A DNA stretch of 64,000 bases from Alphaproteobacteria bacterium (GTDB lineage Bacteria > Pseudomonadota > Alphaproteobacteria > Reyranellales > Reyranellaceae), in assembly GCA_017307275.1 (NCBI GenBank), contig JAFKFK010000025.1, forward strand, positions 31,206 to 95,205, given 5' to 3'. Positions 8,959-16,613 of the stretch are shown in pieces. A program made the position numbers and the translations under genes. A model generated the notes under the pieces. That model was not told the origin of the DNA and did no database searches. It saw only the letters and a program-made list of their open reading frames with translations. Position 1 is the first letter of the stretch. The number at the start of each line of letters is the position of its first letter.

Positions 8959-9638
8959 TGGGTGGTTGGGACCGTTTCGTCGAGACCTTCTTCAACGCGA
9001 AGGTCATGGCGAAGTATCTGCCGGACATCCTGTCGGGCATGGTGGTGACAATCGAGCTTGCGCTCCTGATCGTCGTCACCGGCCTTGCGGCGGGGCTTGC
9101 GCTGGCGCTGCTGCGCTCGCTCGGCATCCGGCCGCTGAACTGGCTGATCATCTTCATCGTCGACCTGTTCCGGTCGCTGCCGCCGCTGGTGATCATCGTC
9201 CTGATGTATTTCGGGCTACCCTATGCCGGGCCGTCGCCGTCGGGCTTCGTCTCGACCTGGCTGTCGCTCGCTTTGGTGCTGATGGCCTTCTCCGAGGAGA
9301 TCTTCTGGGCCGGTATCACGTCTATCCATCACGGCCAGTGGGAGGCGTCGCGCTCGACCGGGCTTTCCTACGGCCAGACCCTGTTCAACGTGATCCTGCC
9401 GCAGGCGTTTCGCCTCACCATCCCGCCGCTCACCAACCGCACCATCGCCATCACCAAGGGCACGGCGCTGGGCACGGTCGTCGCTGTCACGGAGATACTG
9501 GGGCAGGCGAGTTCGGCCGTATCGAACTCCTACAATCCGTCGCCGCTGATGATGGGCGCCGCAGCCTACATCGTGCTGTTCTTCCCGGTGGTCGTCGCGG
9601 CCCGCTGGATCGAAACCAAGTTCGCCTGGAAGCGGTGA
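8958..9638 (+). CDS. Polar amino-acid ABC transporter permease 1
   Basis: A 226-residue HisM/GlnP-type inner-membrane permease. The family EAA-like loop is present (QWEASRSTGLSYGQTLFNVILPQAFRLTIPP, read in parts), with several hydrophobic membrane segments, beginning with VVTIELALLIVVTGLAAGLAL. It starts in the stop codon of the ATPase gene. With the next gene it should form the heterodimeric membrane channel of the importer whose binding protein is at 7354. Confidence 0.92.
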   Translation: MGGWDRFVETFFNAKVMAKYLPDILSGMVVTIELALLIVVTGLAAGLALALLRSLGIRPLNWLIIFIVDLFRSLPPLVIIVLMYFGLPYAGPSPSGFVSTWLSLALVLMAFSEEIFWAGITSIHHGQWEASRSTGLSYGQTLFNVILPQAFRLTIPPLTNRTIAITKGTALGTVVAVTEILGQASSAVSNSYNPSPLMMGAAAYIVLFFPVVVAARWIETKFAWKR

Positions 9639-9648
9639 GGGCGACGCA

Positions 9649-10314
9649 ATGATCCAGACCTTCTTCAACCCGGAGATCATCGTCGCGGCCTGGCCGATCG
9701 TGATGTCGGGCCTGTGGAACACGATCCTGCTGTCGCTGATCGTGGTGCCGCTCGGCCTGCTCGGTGGGCTGATCCTGGCGCTCCTGGCGTCGATCCGCCA
9801 TCCGCTGGTGCGGTGGCCGCTGATGGCCTGGGTCGATTTCTTCCGCGCCTTCCCGCCGCTGGTGCTGCTGGTCCTGCTGTTCGCCGGCCTGCCTTTTGCC
9901 GGGCTGGAACTGGGCGGCTTTGCCTGCGTGGCCATCGCCTTCTTCCTCAACACCGGATCCTACTATGGCGAGATCTTTCGGGCCGGCATCGACTCCGTAC
10001 CTGCCGGCCAGGTCGAAGCGGCGCGCTCGACGGGCCTCAGCCGCATGCAGGCGATGCGCTACGTCGTGTTGCCTCAGGCCGTGCGCAACGTGCTGCCCGA
10101 CCTGCTGTCCAACACCCTTGAAGTGGTGAAACTCACTTCGCTCGGCAGCGTGGTCGCCGTACCGGAGCTGCTCTACGAAGCGCGGCAGGCGCAGAGCGTC
10201 ACCTACAATCCGACGCCGATCGTCATGGCGGCGGTGATCTACTTCCTGATCCTGTGGCCGCTGGTCCGCTTGCTCAGCCGCCTGGAGAACCGCGCCCTGG
10301 CGGGGCGTCGCTAG
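9649..10314 (+). CDS. Polar amino-acid ABC transporter permease 2
   Basis: A 221-residue second HisM/GlnP-type permease. It has the EAA loop with GQVEAARSTGLSRMQAMRYV and LPQAVRNVLPDLL and the expected membrane segments. It follows permease 1 by ten bases and ends the transporter operon. Its stop codon overlaps the stop of the convergent MliC-like lipoprotein gene, so both transcripts meet here with no spacer and no obvious terminator hairpin. Confidence 0.92.
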   Translation: MIQTFFNPEIIVAAWPIVMSGLWNTILLSLIVVPLGLLGGLILALLASIRHPLVRWPLMAWVDFFRAFPPLVLLVLLFAGLPFAGLELGGFACVAIAFFLNTGSYYGEIFRAGIDSVPAGQVEAARSTGLSRMQAMRYVVLPQAVRNVLPDLLSNTLEVVKLTSLGSVVAVPELLYEARQAQSVTYNPTPIVMAAVIYFLILWPLVRLLSRLENRALAGRR

Positions 10315-10703
10315 CTCTTCGCGGCGACGCAGCCGGAGTAGGTCATCGCCTTGCCTTCCTCGACGAAGGCGGTGTCGCCCTTGCTCCAGAACACGAACGA
10401 TTCGTCGGCGTTGGCGTAGCGAATGCCTGAACCCGATAGGGTCTGCGGCAGGTTGAGTTTCCGCCCGTCACTCAGCGCAATCGCGACGCGACCGCCGGGG
10501 ATCGGCTGGCCGTTCGGCGCCGTGCGCGTAGGGCCGTTGAAATATTCCGCGGCGATGGTCTTGTTCTGCGCGCACGTGTAGCGAACGCTCGATGCGGGTT
10601 GTTCGGCCGCCGCGGGTTTGACAGGAGGGCCGCCGCTGCAGGCGGCAGCCGCGAATGCCAGCGGCAGGAGGAGGGATCGAACTGTCGCTCTGCGCATGGT
10701 CAT
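10311..10703 (-). CDS. MliC-family lipoprotein (C-type lysozyme inhibitor-like)
   Basis: A predicted lipoprotein of about 130 residues. The N terminus is MTMRRATVRSLLLPLAFAAAACSGG, with a lipobox ending AAAC, so it should be lipid-anchored. The mature part has the MliC pattern of VRYTCAQNKTIAAEYFN, VAIALSDGRKLNLPQ, SGSGIRYANADESFVFWSKG and a final YSGC. MliC proteins bind and inhibit C-type lysozymes, protecting peptidoglycan. I choose the ATG at 10703 because GGGAGA lies just upstream; the ATG at 10697 is a possible alternative. It is convergent with the amino-acid permease gene and divergent from the Bug gene. Confidence 0.8.
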   Translation of the reverse strand: MTMRRATVRSLLLPLAFAAAACSGGPPVKPAAAEQPASSVRYTCAQNKTIAAEYFNGPTRTAPNGQPIPGGRVAIALSDGRKLNLPQTLSGSGIRYANADESFVFWSKGDTAFVEEGKAMTYSGCVAAKS

Positions 10704-10784
10704 CGTCTCCCGGGCTGGATCGTCGGTTGCCCATCCCATAGCCTACACCGAACGGCGATACATAACGCCAGGGAGGAACTGCCG

Positions 10785-11753
10785 ATGCATTCGATCGTCC
10801 GCGTGCTTGCGGGTTGCCTGTTGGCATTTGGTCTCGTCCAGCACGCCGGAGCGCAAACCAACTGGCCCGAGAAACCTGTGAAGCTGGTGGTCGGTTTCAC
10901 TGCCGGCAGCGCCACCGACGTCACCGCGCGCTTGTTCGCGCAGAAATTCACCGAAGCCTGGGGCCAGCCGGTGGTGGTCGAGAACATTGCGGGCAATTCC
11001 GGCGCCATCGGCGTCGATCGCGTCGCCAAGGCCGTGCCCGACGGTTACACGCTGATGTGGTCGGGCAATGCAGCTATCACCATCCTGCCCAGCATGCAGG
11101 CACTGCCTTTCGATCCTCTGAAGGACCTGACGCCGATTTCGACTTCGCTGGTCATGCCGTCGGTCTTCGTGGTGAACAACGACCTGCCGGTGAAGTCGAT
11201 CGCCGAGCTGATTGCCTACGCCAAGGCCAACCCCGGTAAGCTGTCCTATGGCACGCCGGGCGTCGGCACGCCGCAGCATATCGCAGGCGAACTGTTCGCC
11301 CACCTCGCCGGAATCAAGATGGAGCACATCCCCTACCGCGGCGCCAACCTCACCGACGTGATGAGCGGTGTCGTGCCGGTGGGCATTCAGAACGCAGGTG
11401 CCGCCATGCAGCTGGTGCGTGACGGCCGCGTGCGCGGCATTGCCGTCACCTCGCTAAAGCGCACCGCTTCGGCACCTGACCTGCCGACCTTGGCGGAGCA
11501 GGGCTTTCCGGGCTTCGAGGCGACATCGTGGTTCGCGCTGATGGGGCCGGCCGGACTGCCCAAGCCCATCGTGGACAAGGTGCGGGCAGAATCGCTGAAG
11601 GCGCTGGCCGATCCGGAACTGAAGAAGAAGATTGCCGCGATGGGCCTCGATCTTGTCGGCAGCACGCCGGAGGAAACCCGCGCGGCCATCGCCGCCGACA
11701 TCCCGAAATGGGCCAAGGTGATCAAGGACGCAGGCATCAAGCCGGGCCAGTAG
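10785..11753 (+). CDS. Bug/TctC-family tripartite tricarboxylate transporter binding protein
   Basis: A 322-residue periplasmic solute receptor of the Bug family. It has a signal peptide ending near HAGAQ, then the typical NWPEKPVKLVVGFTAGSATD, ENIAGNSGAIGVDRVAKAVPDGYTL (in parts) and IPYRGANLTDVMSG. The start ATG at 10785 has a GGGAGGA Shine-Dalgarno. No TctA or TctB membrane gene is adjacent, so this is an orphan receptor, as is common in Bug-rich genomes. It probably binds a carboxylate; the ligand is unknown. Confidence 0.92.
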   Translation: MHSIVRVLAGCLLAFGLVQHAGAQTNWPEKPVKLVVGFTAGSATDVTARLFAQKFTEAWGQPVVVENIAGNSGAIGVDRVAKAVPDGYTLMWSGNAAITILPSMQALPFDPLKDLTPISTSLVMPSVFVVNNDLPVKSIAELIAYAKANPGKLSYGTPGVGTPQHIAGELFAHLAGIKMEHIPYRGANLTDVMSGVVPVGIQNAGAAMQLVRDGRVRGIAVTSLKRTASAPDLPTLAEQGFPGFEATSWFALMGPAGLPKPIVDKVRAESLKALADPELKKKIAAMGLDLVGSTPEETRAAIAADIPKWAKVIKDAGIKPGQ

Positions 11754-11792
11754 ACAGTACGGCTGGCCGGCTCCGGCCGCGAGGAGTAGAAT

Positions 11793-11817
11793 TGCACGAT
11801 CGCAAGGGGATCGTGCA
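11793..11817 (+). promoter_or_regulatory. Hairpin with Shine-Dalgarno in its loop
   Basis: Nine bases (tgcacgatc, 11793-11801) are perfectly complementary to 11809-11817 (gatcgtgca). The seven-base loop is gcaaggg, which contains the AAGGG ribosome-binding sequence of the next gene, and the last paired base is the A of its ATG. The structure is seen directly. A role in translational control (RNA thermometer, protein or small-RNA target) is inference. Confidence 0.5.
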
Positions 11818-12170
11818 TGTCGGGCAGATCCATCCTCATGGCCATTGCGCTCAGCCTCTGGTTTCTCATCTCGGTGGCCGTCTTCGCGACCGTGGCTTAT
11901 GCCGGCTTTATCGGCGTGGGCGTCGTCGGCCTCTTGATGTGGTTCATCTGGACGATGGTCGAATTCGATACCGACGCTCCCATGGGAAGCGAGCTTTCGG
12001 CCGGCCTTCTGGCCCGTCGGGTCGAAGCGAAGGCGGGACGGTCGAGCGAGGAGCGAGCGTCTTCGTTAGGCGAATGGCTGTTCGCCATACAATCCGTCCG
12101 CTTCTACCGCCAGCTCGGGGCGGCGCTGGCGGTGGTCGGTATCGGCGGGTTCCTGATTTTCCAGATCTGA
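11817..12170 (+). CDS. Small membrane protein, unknown function
   Basis: A 117-residue protein I do not recognise. It has two closely spaced N-terminal membrane segments (ILMAIALSLWFLISVAVFAT and FIGVGVVGLLMWFIWTMV), a charged central region with EFDTDAPMG and ARRVEAKAGRSSEERAS, and a final hydrophobic segment ending at FLIFQI. The start ATG at 11817 is set by AAGGGG, which is placed in the loop of a nine-base-pair hairpin. It stands alone between the Bug gene and a convergent exported protein gene. Confidence 0.7.
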   Translation: MSGRSILMAIALSLWFLISVAVFATVAYAGFIGVGVVGLLMWFIWTMVEFDTDAPMGSELSAGLLARRVEAKAGRSSEERASSLGEWLFAIQSVRFYRQLGAALAVVGIGGFLIFQI

Positions 12171-12201
12171 CCCGGACCCGAACCCGAACACCACTCGCCG
12201 A

Positions 12202-12573
12202 TCACCATTCCTCGATCATCTGCCCGTTGGGCAGGATGGTGACTTTCTTCGGTACGCCCTGCGGCCGTGTCGGCACGGCATCGCGCGTGACATCGGCCTT
12301 CCATGAACCGTCCGGCCGCTGCTGGAGCCTCTGGACCCTGTAGTCCTGACTCTGGATGCGGTCGCGGGCCATGGATTGCGTGTTGGGGTAGGGCGCCGGG
12401 GGCGCCATCACTGGCGCGGGCGGCGGAGTCGGGGGCGGCGGCAAGGCGCCGGGCGACATTGTTTCGGGCATTCGGCCGGCATTGCCGATCGAACCTGGTG
12501 GGAGCTGGGCAAAGGCTGTCCCGGCGGCCACGACCATCGCCACCACAGTGGCGGACATTGGAAAGAGGCGCAT
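12202..12573 (-). CDS. Exported proline-rich hypothetical protein
   Basis: A 123-residue protein with a clear signal peptide, MRLFPMSATVVAMVVAAGTAFAQ cut near AFAQ, followed by a proline-rich low-complexity stretch (ALPPPPTPPPAPVMAPPAPYP) and a short C-terminal domain with RVQRLQQRPDGSWKADVTRD and VTILPNGQMIEEW. The C-terminal part has the appearance of a small beta-structured module. I do not recognise a named family. It is transcribed in the same direction as the exported protein gene at 12679, which lies upstream of it, with a terminator-like hairpin between them. Confidence 0.7.
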   Translation of the reverse strand: MRLFPMSATVVAMVVAAGTAFAQLPPGSIGNAGRMPETMSPGALPPPPTPPPAPVMAPPAPYPNTQSMARDRIQSQDYRVQRLQQRPDGSWKADVTRDAVPTRPQGVPKKVTILPNGQMIEEW

Positions 12574-12616
12574 GGGAGATCATATGGGACGTCCCGGCCC
12601 CTCTGCCAGAGGCACG

Positions 12617-12647
12617 AAAACGGGACGCCCCACTTTAACGGAGCGCC
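12617..12647 (-). terminator. Candidate rho-independent terminator
   Basis: On the minus strand an eight-base-pair stem (ggcgctcc / ggggcgtc, two G-U pairs) with loop gttaaagt is followed by ccg and four Ts. It lies about 32 bases after the stop of the exported protein gene at 12679 and before the gene at 12573. The U tract is short, so strength is uncertain. Confidence 0.45.
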
Positions 12648-12678
12648 CCGCCATTCGCGTGCAGAGAGGGTGTGGCGC

Positions 12679-12993
12679 CTACTGCTCGCGAATATTGCCT
12701 GTCGGGTCCATGACCACGGCAATCTCGGCGTTGTTCTTCATCGCCTTGCCGCTCCAGTTGCCCGAGCTGTCGCGCTTGAGCTGCTTCACGCCGGTGTAGC
12801 CCTTGGCTTCGAGTGCAGCCTTTGCCGCCGTCTCGCCGGCAATCGGCTTCGCGGTCGGACTGCCGGTACCCGGCATCGTCGTCGTGCCGCCGGGCGCGCT
12901 CGGTGTGGTGGGCTGCGTCGTCGTCTGTGCGTAGGCGGCGCTGCCGATGCCAGCGGCTGCGATCAGGGCGAGCGTGACGAAAGTGGTCCGCAT
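12679..12993 (-). CDS. Small exported protein, PepSY-like (paralogue of 15694 gene)
   Basis: A 104-residue exported protein. The signal peptide is MRTTFVTLALIAAAGIGSAAYAQ, then comes a Thr/Pro/Gly-rich linker (TTTQPTTPSAPGGTTTMPG), then a compact C-terminal domain: AAKAALEAKGYTGVKQLKRD, NWSGKAMKNNAEIAVVMDPTG. The pattern of an amphipathic helix with GYTxVKxLxRxxxGxWxGxA resembles PepSY/YpeB-type modules. The gene at 15694 encodes a close relative with the same arrangement. Function is unknown; a periplasmic role is inferred from the signal peptide. Confidence 0.75.
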   Translation of the reverse strand: MRTTFVTLALIAAAGIGSAAYAQTTTQPTTPSAPGGTTTMPGTGSPTAKPIAGETAAKAALEAKGYTGVKQLKRDSSGNWSGKAMKNNAEIAVVMDPTGNIREQ

Positions 12994-13156
12994 GTTGGTC
13001 GTCCTCCGTTCGAGCGTTGAGAGGGGTAGGTGGGCTGTCCGGACTCAACGTCGTGGCACACGAAGGTGTTGCATCGAAAATTGTCGCCGACGAATCAAGC
13101 GCGCTCCGTGCTAGGAGAGTGTTCGACAGTGCACGGCACGACGGAGGGTAAGCAAC

Positions 13157-14710
13157 ATGGCGAAGGCAGCAATGACGGTGATCCGCGGCGGCCGCGTTCT
13201 CGATATCAAGCGCCACGCTGCACCGAAGGCCGACATCCTGGTGAAGGGCGATACGATCGTCGAAATCGGCAGGCCCGGTCTTTCTGCTCCGCGGACAGCG
13301 ACGGTGGTCGATGCACGTGACCGTTTGCTGCAACCTGGCTTGGTCAACGGTCACACGCATAGTCATGGCAATCTCGCCAAGGGCATGATGGATCGCATCA
13401 CGCTCGAACTGTTGCTGACGGCCGGTCCTTACATGAGCGGCGCGCGCACGCTGGAGGACAAGTATCTTTCGAGCCTGATCGGTGCTGCCGAGATGGTGCT
13501 GAAAGGATGCACGGCCGCGTACGATCTTGCGGCGGAGTTCCCCATGCCGACGGCCGAAGGGCTCGCGGCAATCGGCCAGGCCTATGCCGACATCGGCATG
13601 CGCGCGACCCTGGCGCCGATGGTGGCCGACACCAGTTTCTTCGAAGCCATTCCTGGCCTGATGGATCGTCTGTCGCCGTCGCTGCAGAAGGAGGTCGAGC
13701 GCTATCGTCTCGCACCGTACAAGGCGAGCATCGCTCAGATGAAGAAGGCGCTGCATGGCTGGAAGCTTGGGCCGAAGGGCGTGCATCTCGCCGTGGCGCC
13801 GACCATCCCGCATCACTGCAGCCGCGCGTTTCTCTTGGCGTGCCTCAAGCTCTCGAAGGACTATGGCACGGGCCTGCACAGCCATGTGGCGGAGTCCAAA
13901 GTCCAGGTGATCGCGGGCTATCAGCTCTACGGCAGCTCGCTTACCGCCTACATGGATTCGCTGGGGCTCGTCGGACCCGACTTCACCGTTGCGCATGGCG
14001 TCTGGCTCGATGGCGACGACATGAAGCTGCTCGGCGATCGCGGCGCCTCGGTCTCGCACAATCCCGGTTCCAACATGTTGCTGGGCAACGGCATTGCCGA
14101 CATGCGCGGCATGCTCGACGCCAAGGTGAACGTGGGAATCGGTACCGATGGCGCGAGCTGTTCGGACAATCAGAACATGTACGAGAACATGCGGCTCGCC
14201 TCGATGGTCTCCAAGGTGCAGGGGCCGGATCGGCAGAACTGGATCTCGACGGAGGAAGTGCTCGAAGCTGCGACCGCCGGAAGCGCCCGCGCGCTGGGGC
14301 TGGGCGATCGCATCGGCAAGCTCGAAGCCGGCTACAAGGCCGACATCGTGTTCCTCGACCTTGGCCATGTGAACTGGATCCCATTCAACGATCCGACCAA
14401 CCAGATCGTCCATACCGAGGATGGCTCGGCCGTGCATTCGGTGATGATCGGCGGCCGCATGGTGGTCGAGGACCACAAGCTTCTGACCATCGACCTGGCG
14501 CAAGTGGCCAAGAAGGCCGAGAAGGCGCGCGAGCGACTGGAGAAGGGGCGGGGCCCGGCGAAGGCGCTTTACGACAGGCTGGAGAAGGTCGTGGGGACGT
14601 TCTGTCCGGGGCTGGCCAAGCAGCCTCTACACATCGACCGGTTCGGCGGCGGGCATCATCACGGCCATGTTCATCATGCCCGCTGTTCGTCCCAACCCTT
14701 GCGCCGGTAG
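13157..14710 (+). CDS. Amidohydrolase, ATZ/TRZ / SAH-deaminase-like
   Basis: A 517-residue metal-dependent amidohydrolase. Ligand motifs are VNGHTHSHGN (HxH), LHSHVAES, VAHGVWLDG and GIGTDGASCSDN. A GGAGGGTAAGCAAC leader sets the ATG at 13157. The C terminus is unusual: after the expected end of the composite beta domain there is a histidine-rich tail, FGGGHHHGHVHHARCSSQP, encoded by DNA that overlaps the 3' end of the convergent membrane-protein gene by 37 bases. The enzyme may deaminate or dechlorinate a heterocycle or hydrolyse an amide. It has no catabolic neighbours, so the substrate is unknown. Confidence 0.85.
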   Translation: MAKAAMTVIRGGRVLDIKRHAAPKADILVKGDTIVEIGRPGLSAPRTATVVDARDRLLQPGLVNGHTHSHGNLAKGMMDRITLELLLTAGPYMSGARTLEDKYLSSLIGAAEMVLKGCTAAYDLAAEFPMPTAEGLAAIGQAYADIGMRATLAPMVADTSFFEAIPGLMDRLSPSLQKEVERYRLAPYKASIAQMKKALHGWKLGPKGVHLAVAPTIPHHCSRAFLLACLKLSKDYGTGLHSHVAESKVQVIAGYQLYGSSLTAYMDSLGLVGPDFTVAHGVWLDGDDMKLLGDRGASVSHNPGSNMLLGNGIADMRGMLDAKVNVGIGTDGASCSDNQNMYENMRLASMVSKVQGPDRQNWISTEEVLEAATAGSARALGLGDRIGKLEAGYKADIVFLDLGHVNWIPFNDPTNQIVHTEDGSAVHSVMIGGRMVVEDHKLLTIDLAQVAKKAEKARERLEKGRGPAKALYDRLEKVVGTFCPGLAKQPLHIDRFGGGHHHGHVHHARCSSQPLRR

Positions 14711-15009
14711 CCGTAGCGGACGAGGCGAACCGCGACGATGCCATTCAGCACGAAGGCACCGATCACGATGACGAGCATGGTGATCAAACCCGTCAGGGAG
14801 GCATCGAACAAATAGACCGAGAAGGTGAGGCCGACGACGGCGCCCACGGCGATGCCTGCCATGACCAGCAGCATCACGATAGCCAGCAAGTAGAGCCGCT
14901 TCGCGATGAGATAGAGCGGGCCGCCCAGTGCGCCCCAGACGTAGGACCCCCGATTGAGAACGAGCAGCTCGTCTGTCGCGGGGTTGTCCAGTCGATAGCT
15001 GTTCAGCAC
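14674..15009 (-). CDS. Small membrane protein, unknown function
   Basis: A 111-residue protein with a cytoplasmic N terminus (LNSYRLDNPATDELLVLNRG), a short amphipathic stretch, and two strong membrane segments (LLAIVMLLVMAGIAVGAVVG and GLITMLVIVIGAFVLNGIVA), then a basic tail RYGYRRKGWDEQ that suits the positive-inside rule. The only early start is GTG at 15009. The C-terminal tail resembles DUF2628-type proteins, but the match is weak. Its 3' end overlaps the 3' end of the amidohydrolase gene. Confidence 0.6.
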   Translation of the reverse strand: MLNSYRLDNPATDELLVLNRGSYVWGALGGPLYLIAKRLYLLAIVMLLVMAGIAVGAVVGLTFSVYLFDASLTGLITMLVIVIGAFVLNGIVAVRLVRYGYRRKGWDEQRA

Positions 15010-15076
15010 ACGGTCACTTCTGGCAGTCGAGGGTTGGATTTATCACAAGGTTGCATCGGAAGCCAACAATACGACC

Positions 15077-15646
15077 TCAGGCTGCCGCTACGCCGATCAG
15101 CGTATCGTGCAGCCAGAACATCAGGACGTAGGCCGCCGTGCCGAGCAGAACTACCAGAACATCGTTCCCGGACCAACCGACCTGTGCCGCCCCGGCATCG
15201 CCCCGGCGCTTCAGCGAAATACGGTCGTACACCGCCCAGGCCAGTAGTCCGCCGAAGAGCAGGATGGAGCCGAGATCGCCGTTCACCAGCAGATGCGACA
15301 GCGCCCAGGCCTTCACGGCGACCAGCATGGGGTGGCGCAGGAGGGACTTGATACGGCTGGGCGGCGAATAGGTGGCGACCAGCGCGACGAAGGCGAACCA
15401 CAACAAAAACAGTGCGATCGGATGGAAAATCGCGCGTGGCGGGTTCCAGACTTGGATATAGCCCGTGCTGCGGTAAGCCCCGAAACCCACGACAATCAGG
15501 ACCAGACCGACGAGCGAAATCAACGAATAGAGGCCCTTGTAGGGGCCTTCGCCCAATCGGCCAATCAGCGCAGCGCGGGGGCTTCGCAAGGTGCCGAAGG
15601 TGTGGGCGCCGAGAAAGAGAACGAGACCGACAACGAGCCATTCCAT
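15077..15646 (-). CDS. NnrU family membrane protein
   Basis: A 189-residue multi-spanning inner-membrane protein of the NnrU family. It starts MEWLVVGLVLFLGAHTFGT and has the conserved RLGEGPYKGLYSLISLVGL, the RHPMLVAVKAWALSHLLVNGD region (in parts) and LLAWAVYDRISLKRR. NnrU was named from its genomic link to nitrite and nitric oxide reduction, and related proteins act in methyl transfer or isomerisation at the membrane. No denitrification gene is in this window, so the role here is unknown. Confidence 0.88.
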   Translation of the reverse strand: MEWLVVGLVLFLGAHTFGTLRSPRAALIGRLGEGPYKGLYSLISLVGLVLIVVGFGAYRSTGYIQVWNPPRAIFHPIALFLLWFAFVALVATYSPPSRIKSLLRHPMLVAVKAWALSHLLVNGDLGSILLFGGLLAWAVYDRISLKRRGDAGAAQVGWSGNDVLVVLLGTAAYVLMFWLHDTLIGVAAA

Positions 15647-15693
15647 GCCGCGACCATAGCACGACAGGGTAGGGCAGGCTGGGGGGCTCTTTG

Positions 15694-15990
15694 CTACTGC
15701 GACATCTGGGTGACGAGCCCGGTAGAATCGACCGAGATCGCGACTTCCTCGTTGTTCTTGGTCGCACGGGCTCGCCAGGAGCCGTCATCCTGGCGTTTCA
15801 GCTCCTTGATGTTGGTGTAGCCACTGGCTTCGATTTGCGTGCGCGCCGATGTGGCACTCTGCGCCGTGCCGGGCATGCCGGCCGGGGGCACCGACGGTGT
15901 CGTCGCGGTGCCGGGCGAGGTGCCTGTTTGCGCTATCACCAGGGAAGTGGAGGCCAACAGAGCTGCGGCCGCCAATAGGATAGGTTTCAT
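15694..15990 (-). CDS. Small exported protein, PepSY-like (paralogue of 12679 gene)
   Basis: A 98-residue exported protein. The signal peptide is MKPILLAAAALLASTSLVIAQ, followed by a Thr/Ser/Pro linker and the domain ARTQIEASGYTNIKELKRQD, GSWRARATKNNEEVAISVDS. Order and motifs match the protein encoded at 12679, with which it shares GYTxxKxLKRxxxGxW and AxKNNxExAxxxDxTG. The ATG at 15990 is chosen because the signal peptide begins there and GGAGAG lies about ten bases upstream. A perfect 24-base dyad (16006-16029) lies just upstream of that ribosome-binding site. Confidence 0.75.
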   Translation of the reverse strand: MKPILLAAAALLASTSLVIAQTGTSPGTATTPSVPPAGMPGTAQSATSARTQIEASGYTNIKELKRQDDGSWRARATKNNEEVAISVDSTGLVTQMSQ

Positions 15991-16005
15991 GGAAGGCACT
16001 CTCCA

Positions 16006-16029
16006 CATTACTGATGCCACTCAGTAATG
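16006..16029. promoter_or_regulatory. Perfect dyad, possible operator or 5' leader hairpin
   Basis: The arms are cattactga (16006-16014) and tcagtaatg (16021-16029), identical as an inverted repeat with a six-base spacer. It lies 15 bases before the start of the leftward exported protein gene at 15990, next to its ribosome-binding site. No T tract follows, so it is not a typical terminator. Operator versus mRNA hairpin cannot be decided by sequence alone. Confidence 0.5.
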
Positions 16030-16058
16030 CGGGCCGCGCCCGAACGTTGCACGGCGCC

Positions 16059-16448
16059 TCAGGCGAGATCTTCGGTCGAAGCCTTGAAGGCGTAGCCTGG
16101 ATTGCATCCCATGACCTTCAAAAAGGTCTCGTTGATCAGTCGGGCGACAGCTTCCGGCTGGTTGCCGCCGGTGCCGACCGTGGCGAAGGCATTGGCATCC
16201 CAATCGACCAGCGCGAGGTCGAGATCGTGCAGAGTTTCGAGCGCGCCACTCAATTCCAGGCGGCTGAGCGGATCGTCGGCATAGGGGTAGGGGGCAAGGT
16301 TGATGGTTTCCGCCATGACCTGAATGGAAACATCCATGCCCTCGGAATTCACCGCTTCGAGGGTACAGCAGAGCATGCCGCCTTCGTTCTTCTCGCTGTA
16401 GATGTCGCCTATCGCGGTGGCAATAGCCGCCGCCTGACCCTCACTCAT
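16059..16448 (-). CDS. Hypothetical protein
   Basis: A 129-residue soluble acidic protein that I do not recognise. It begins MSEGQAAAIATAIGDIYSEK and contains GMDVSIQVMAETINLAPYPYA, LSGALETLHDLDLALVDWDAN and a final helix VARLINETFLKVMGCNPG. There is no signal peptide or membrane segment. It is convergent with nothing and sits between the dyad at 16006 and the MORN protein gene, from which it is divergent. The coding-like codon use and clear ATG support it as a real gene. Confidence 0.6.
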   Translation of the reverse strand: MSEGQAAAIATAIGDIYSEKNEGGMLCCTLEAVNSEGMDVSIQVMAETINLAPYPYADDPLSRLELSGALETLHDLDLALVDWDANAFATVGTGGNQPEAVARLINETFLKVMGCNPGYAFKASTEDLA

Positions 16449-16613
16449 GCTCCAAGTCCCCTATCCTTAATAGTCATGGCTGGAGAGTCGCCCCAAGCCA
16501 CAAAATGCCCCGCCGCCTCCCCGCTGTCTCCATGATTAAGCCGCAGACGGGAGCAACCGTCTCTGGCGTAGCGCGTTCCATTTCGACGGTCGAGGGGGCC
16601 GTTGAGGGGTGTC

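Noticed and set aside
13106..13136. Inverted repeat ccgtgc...gcacgg before the 13157 gene
   Set aside because: Six-base arms with a 19-base loop are expected by chance at this G+C content; no other support.
12635..14503. 622-codon minus-strand frame over the 13157 amidohydrolase
   Set aside because: It is antisense to a clear amidohydrolase and fuses unrelated composition with part of the 12679 gene in another frame.
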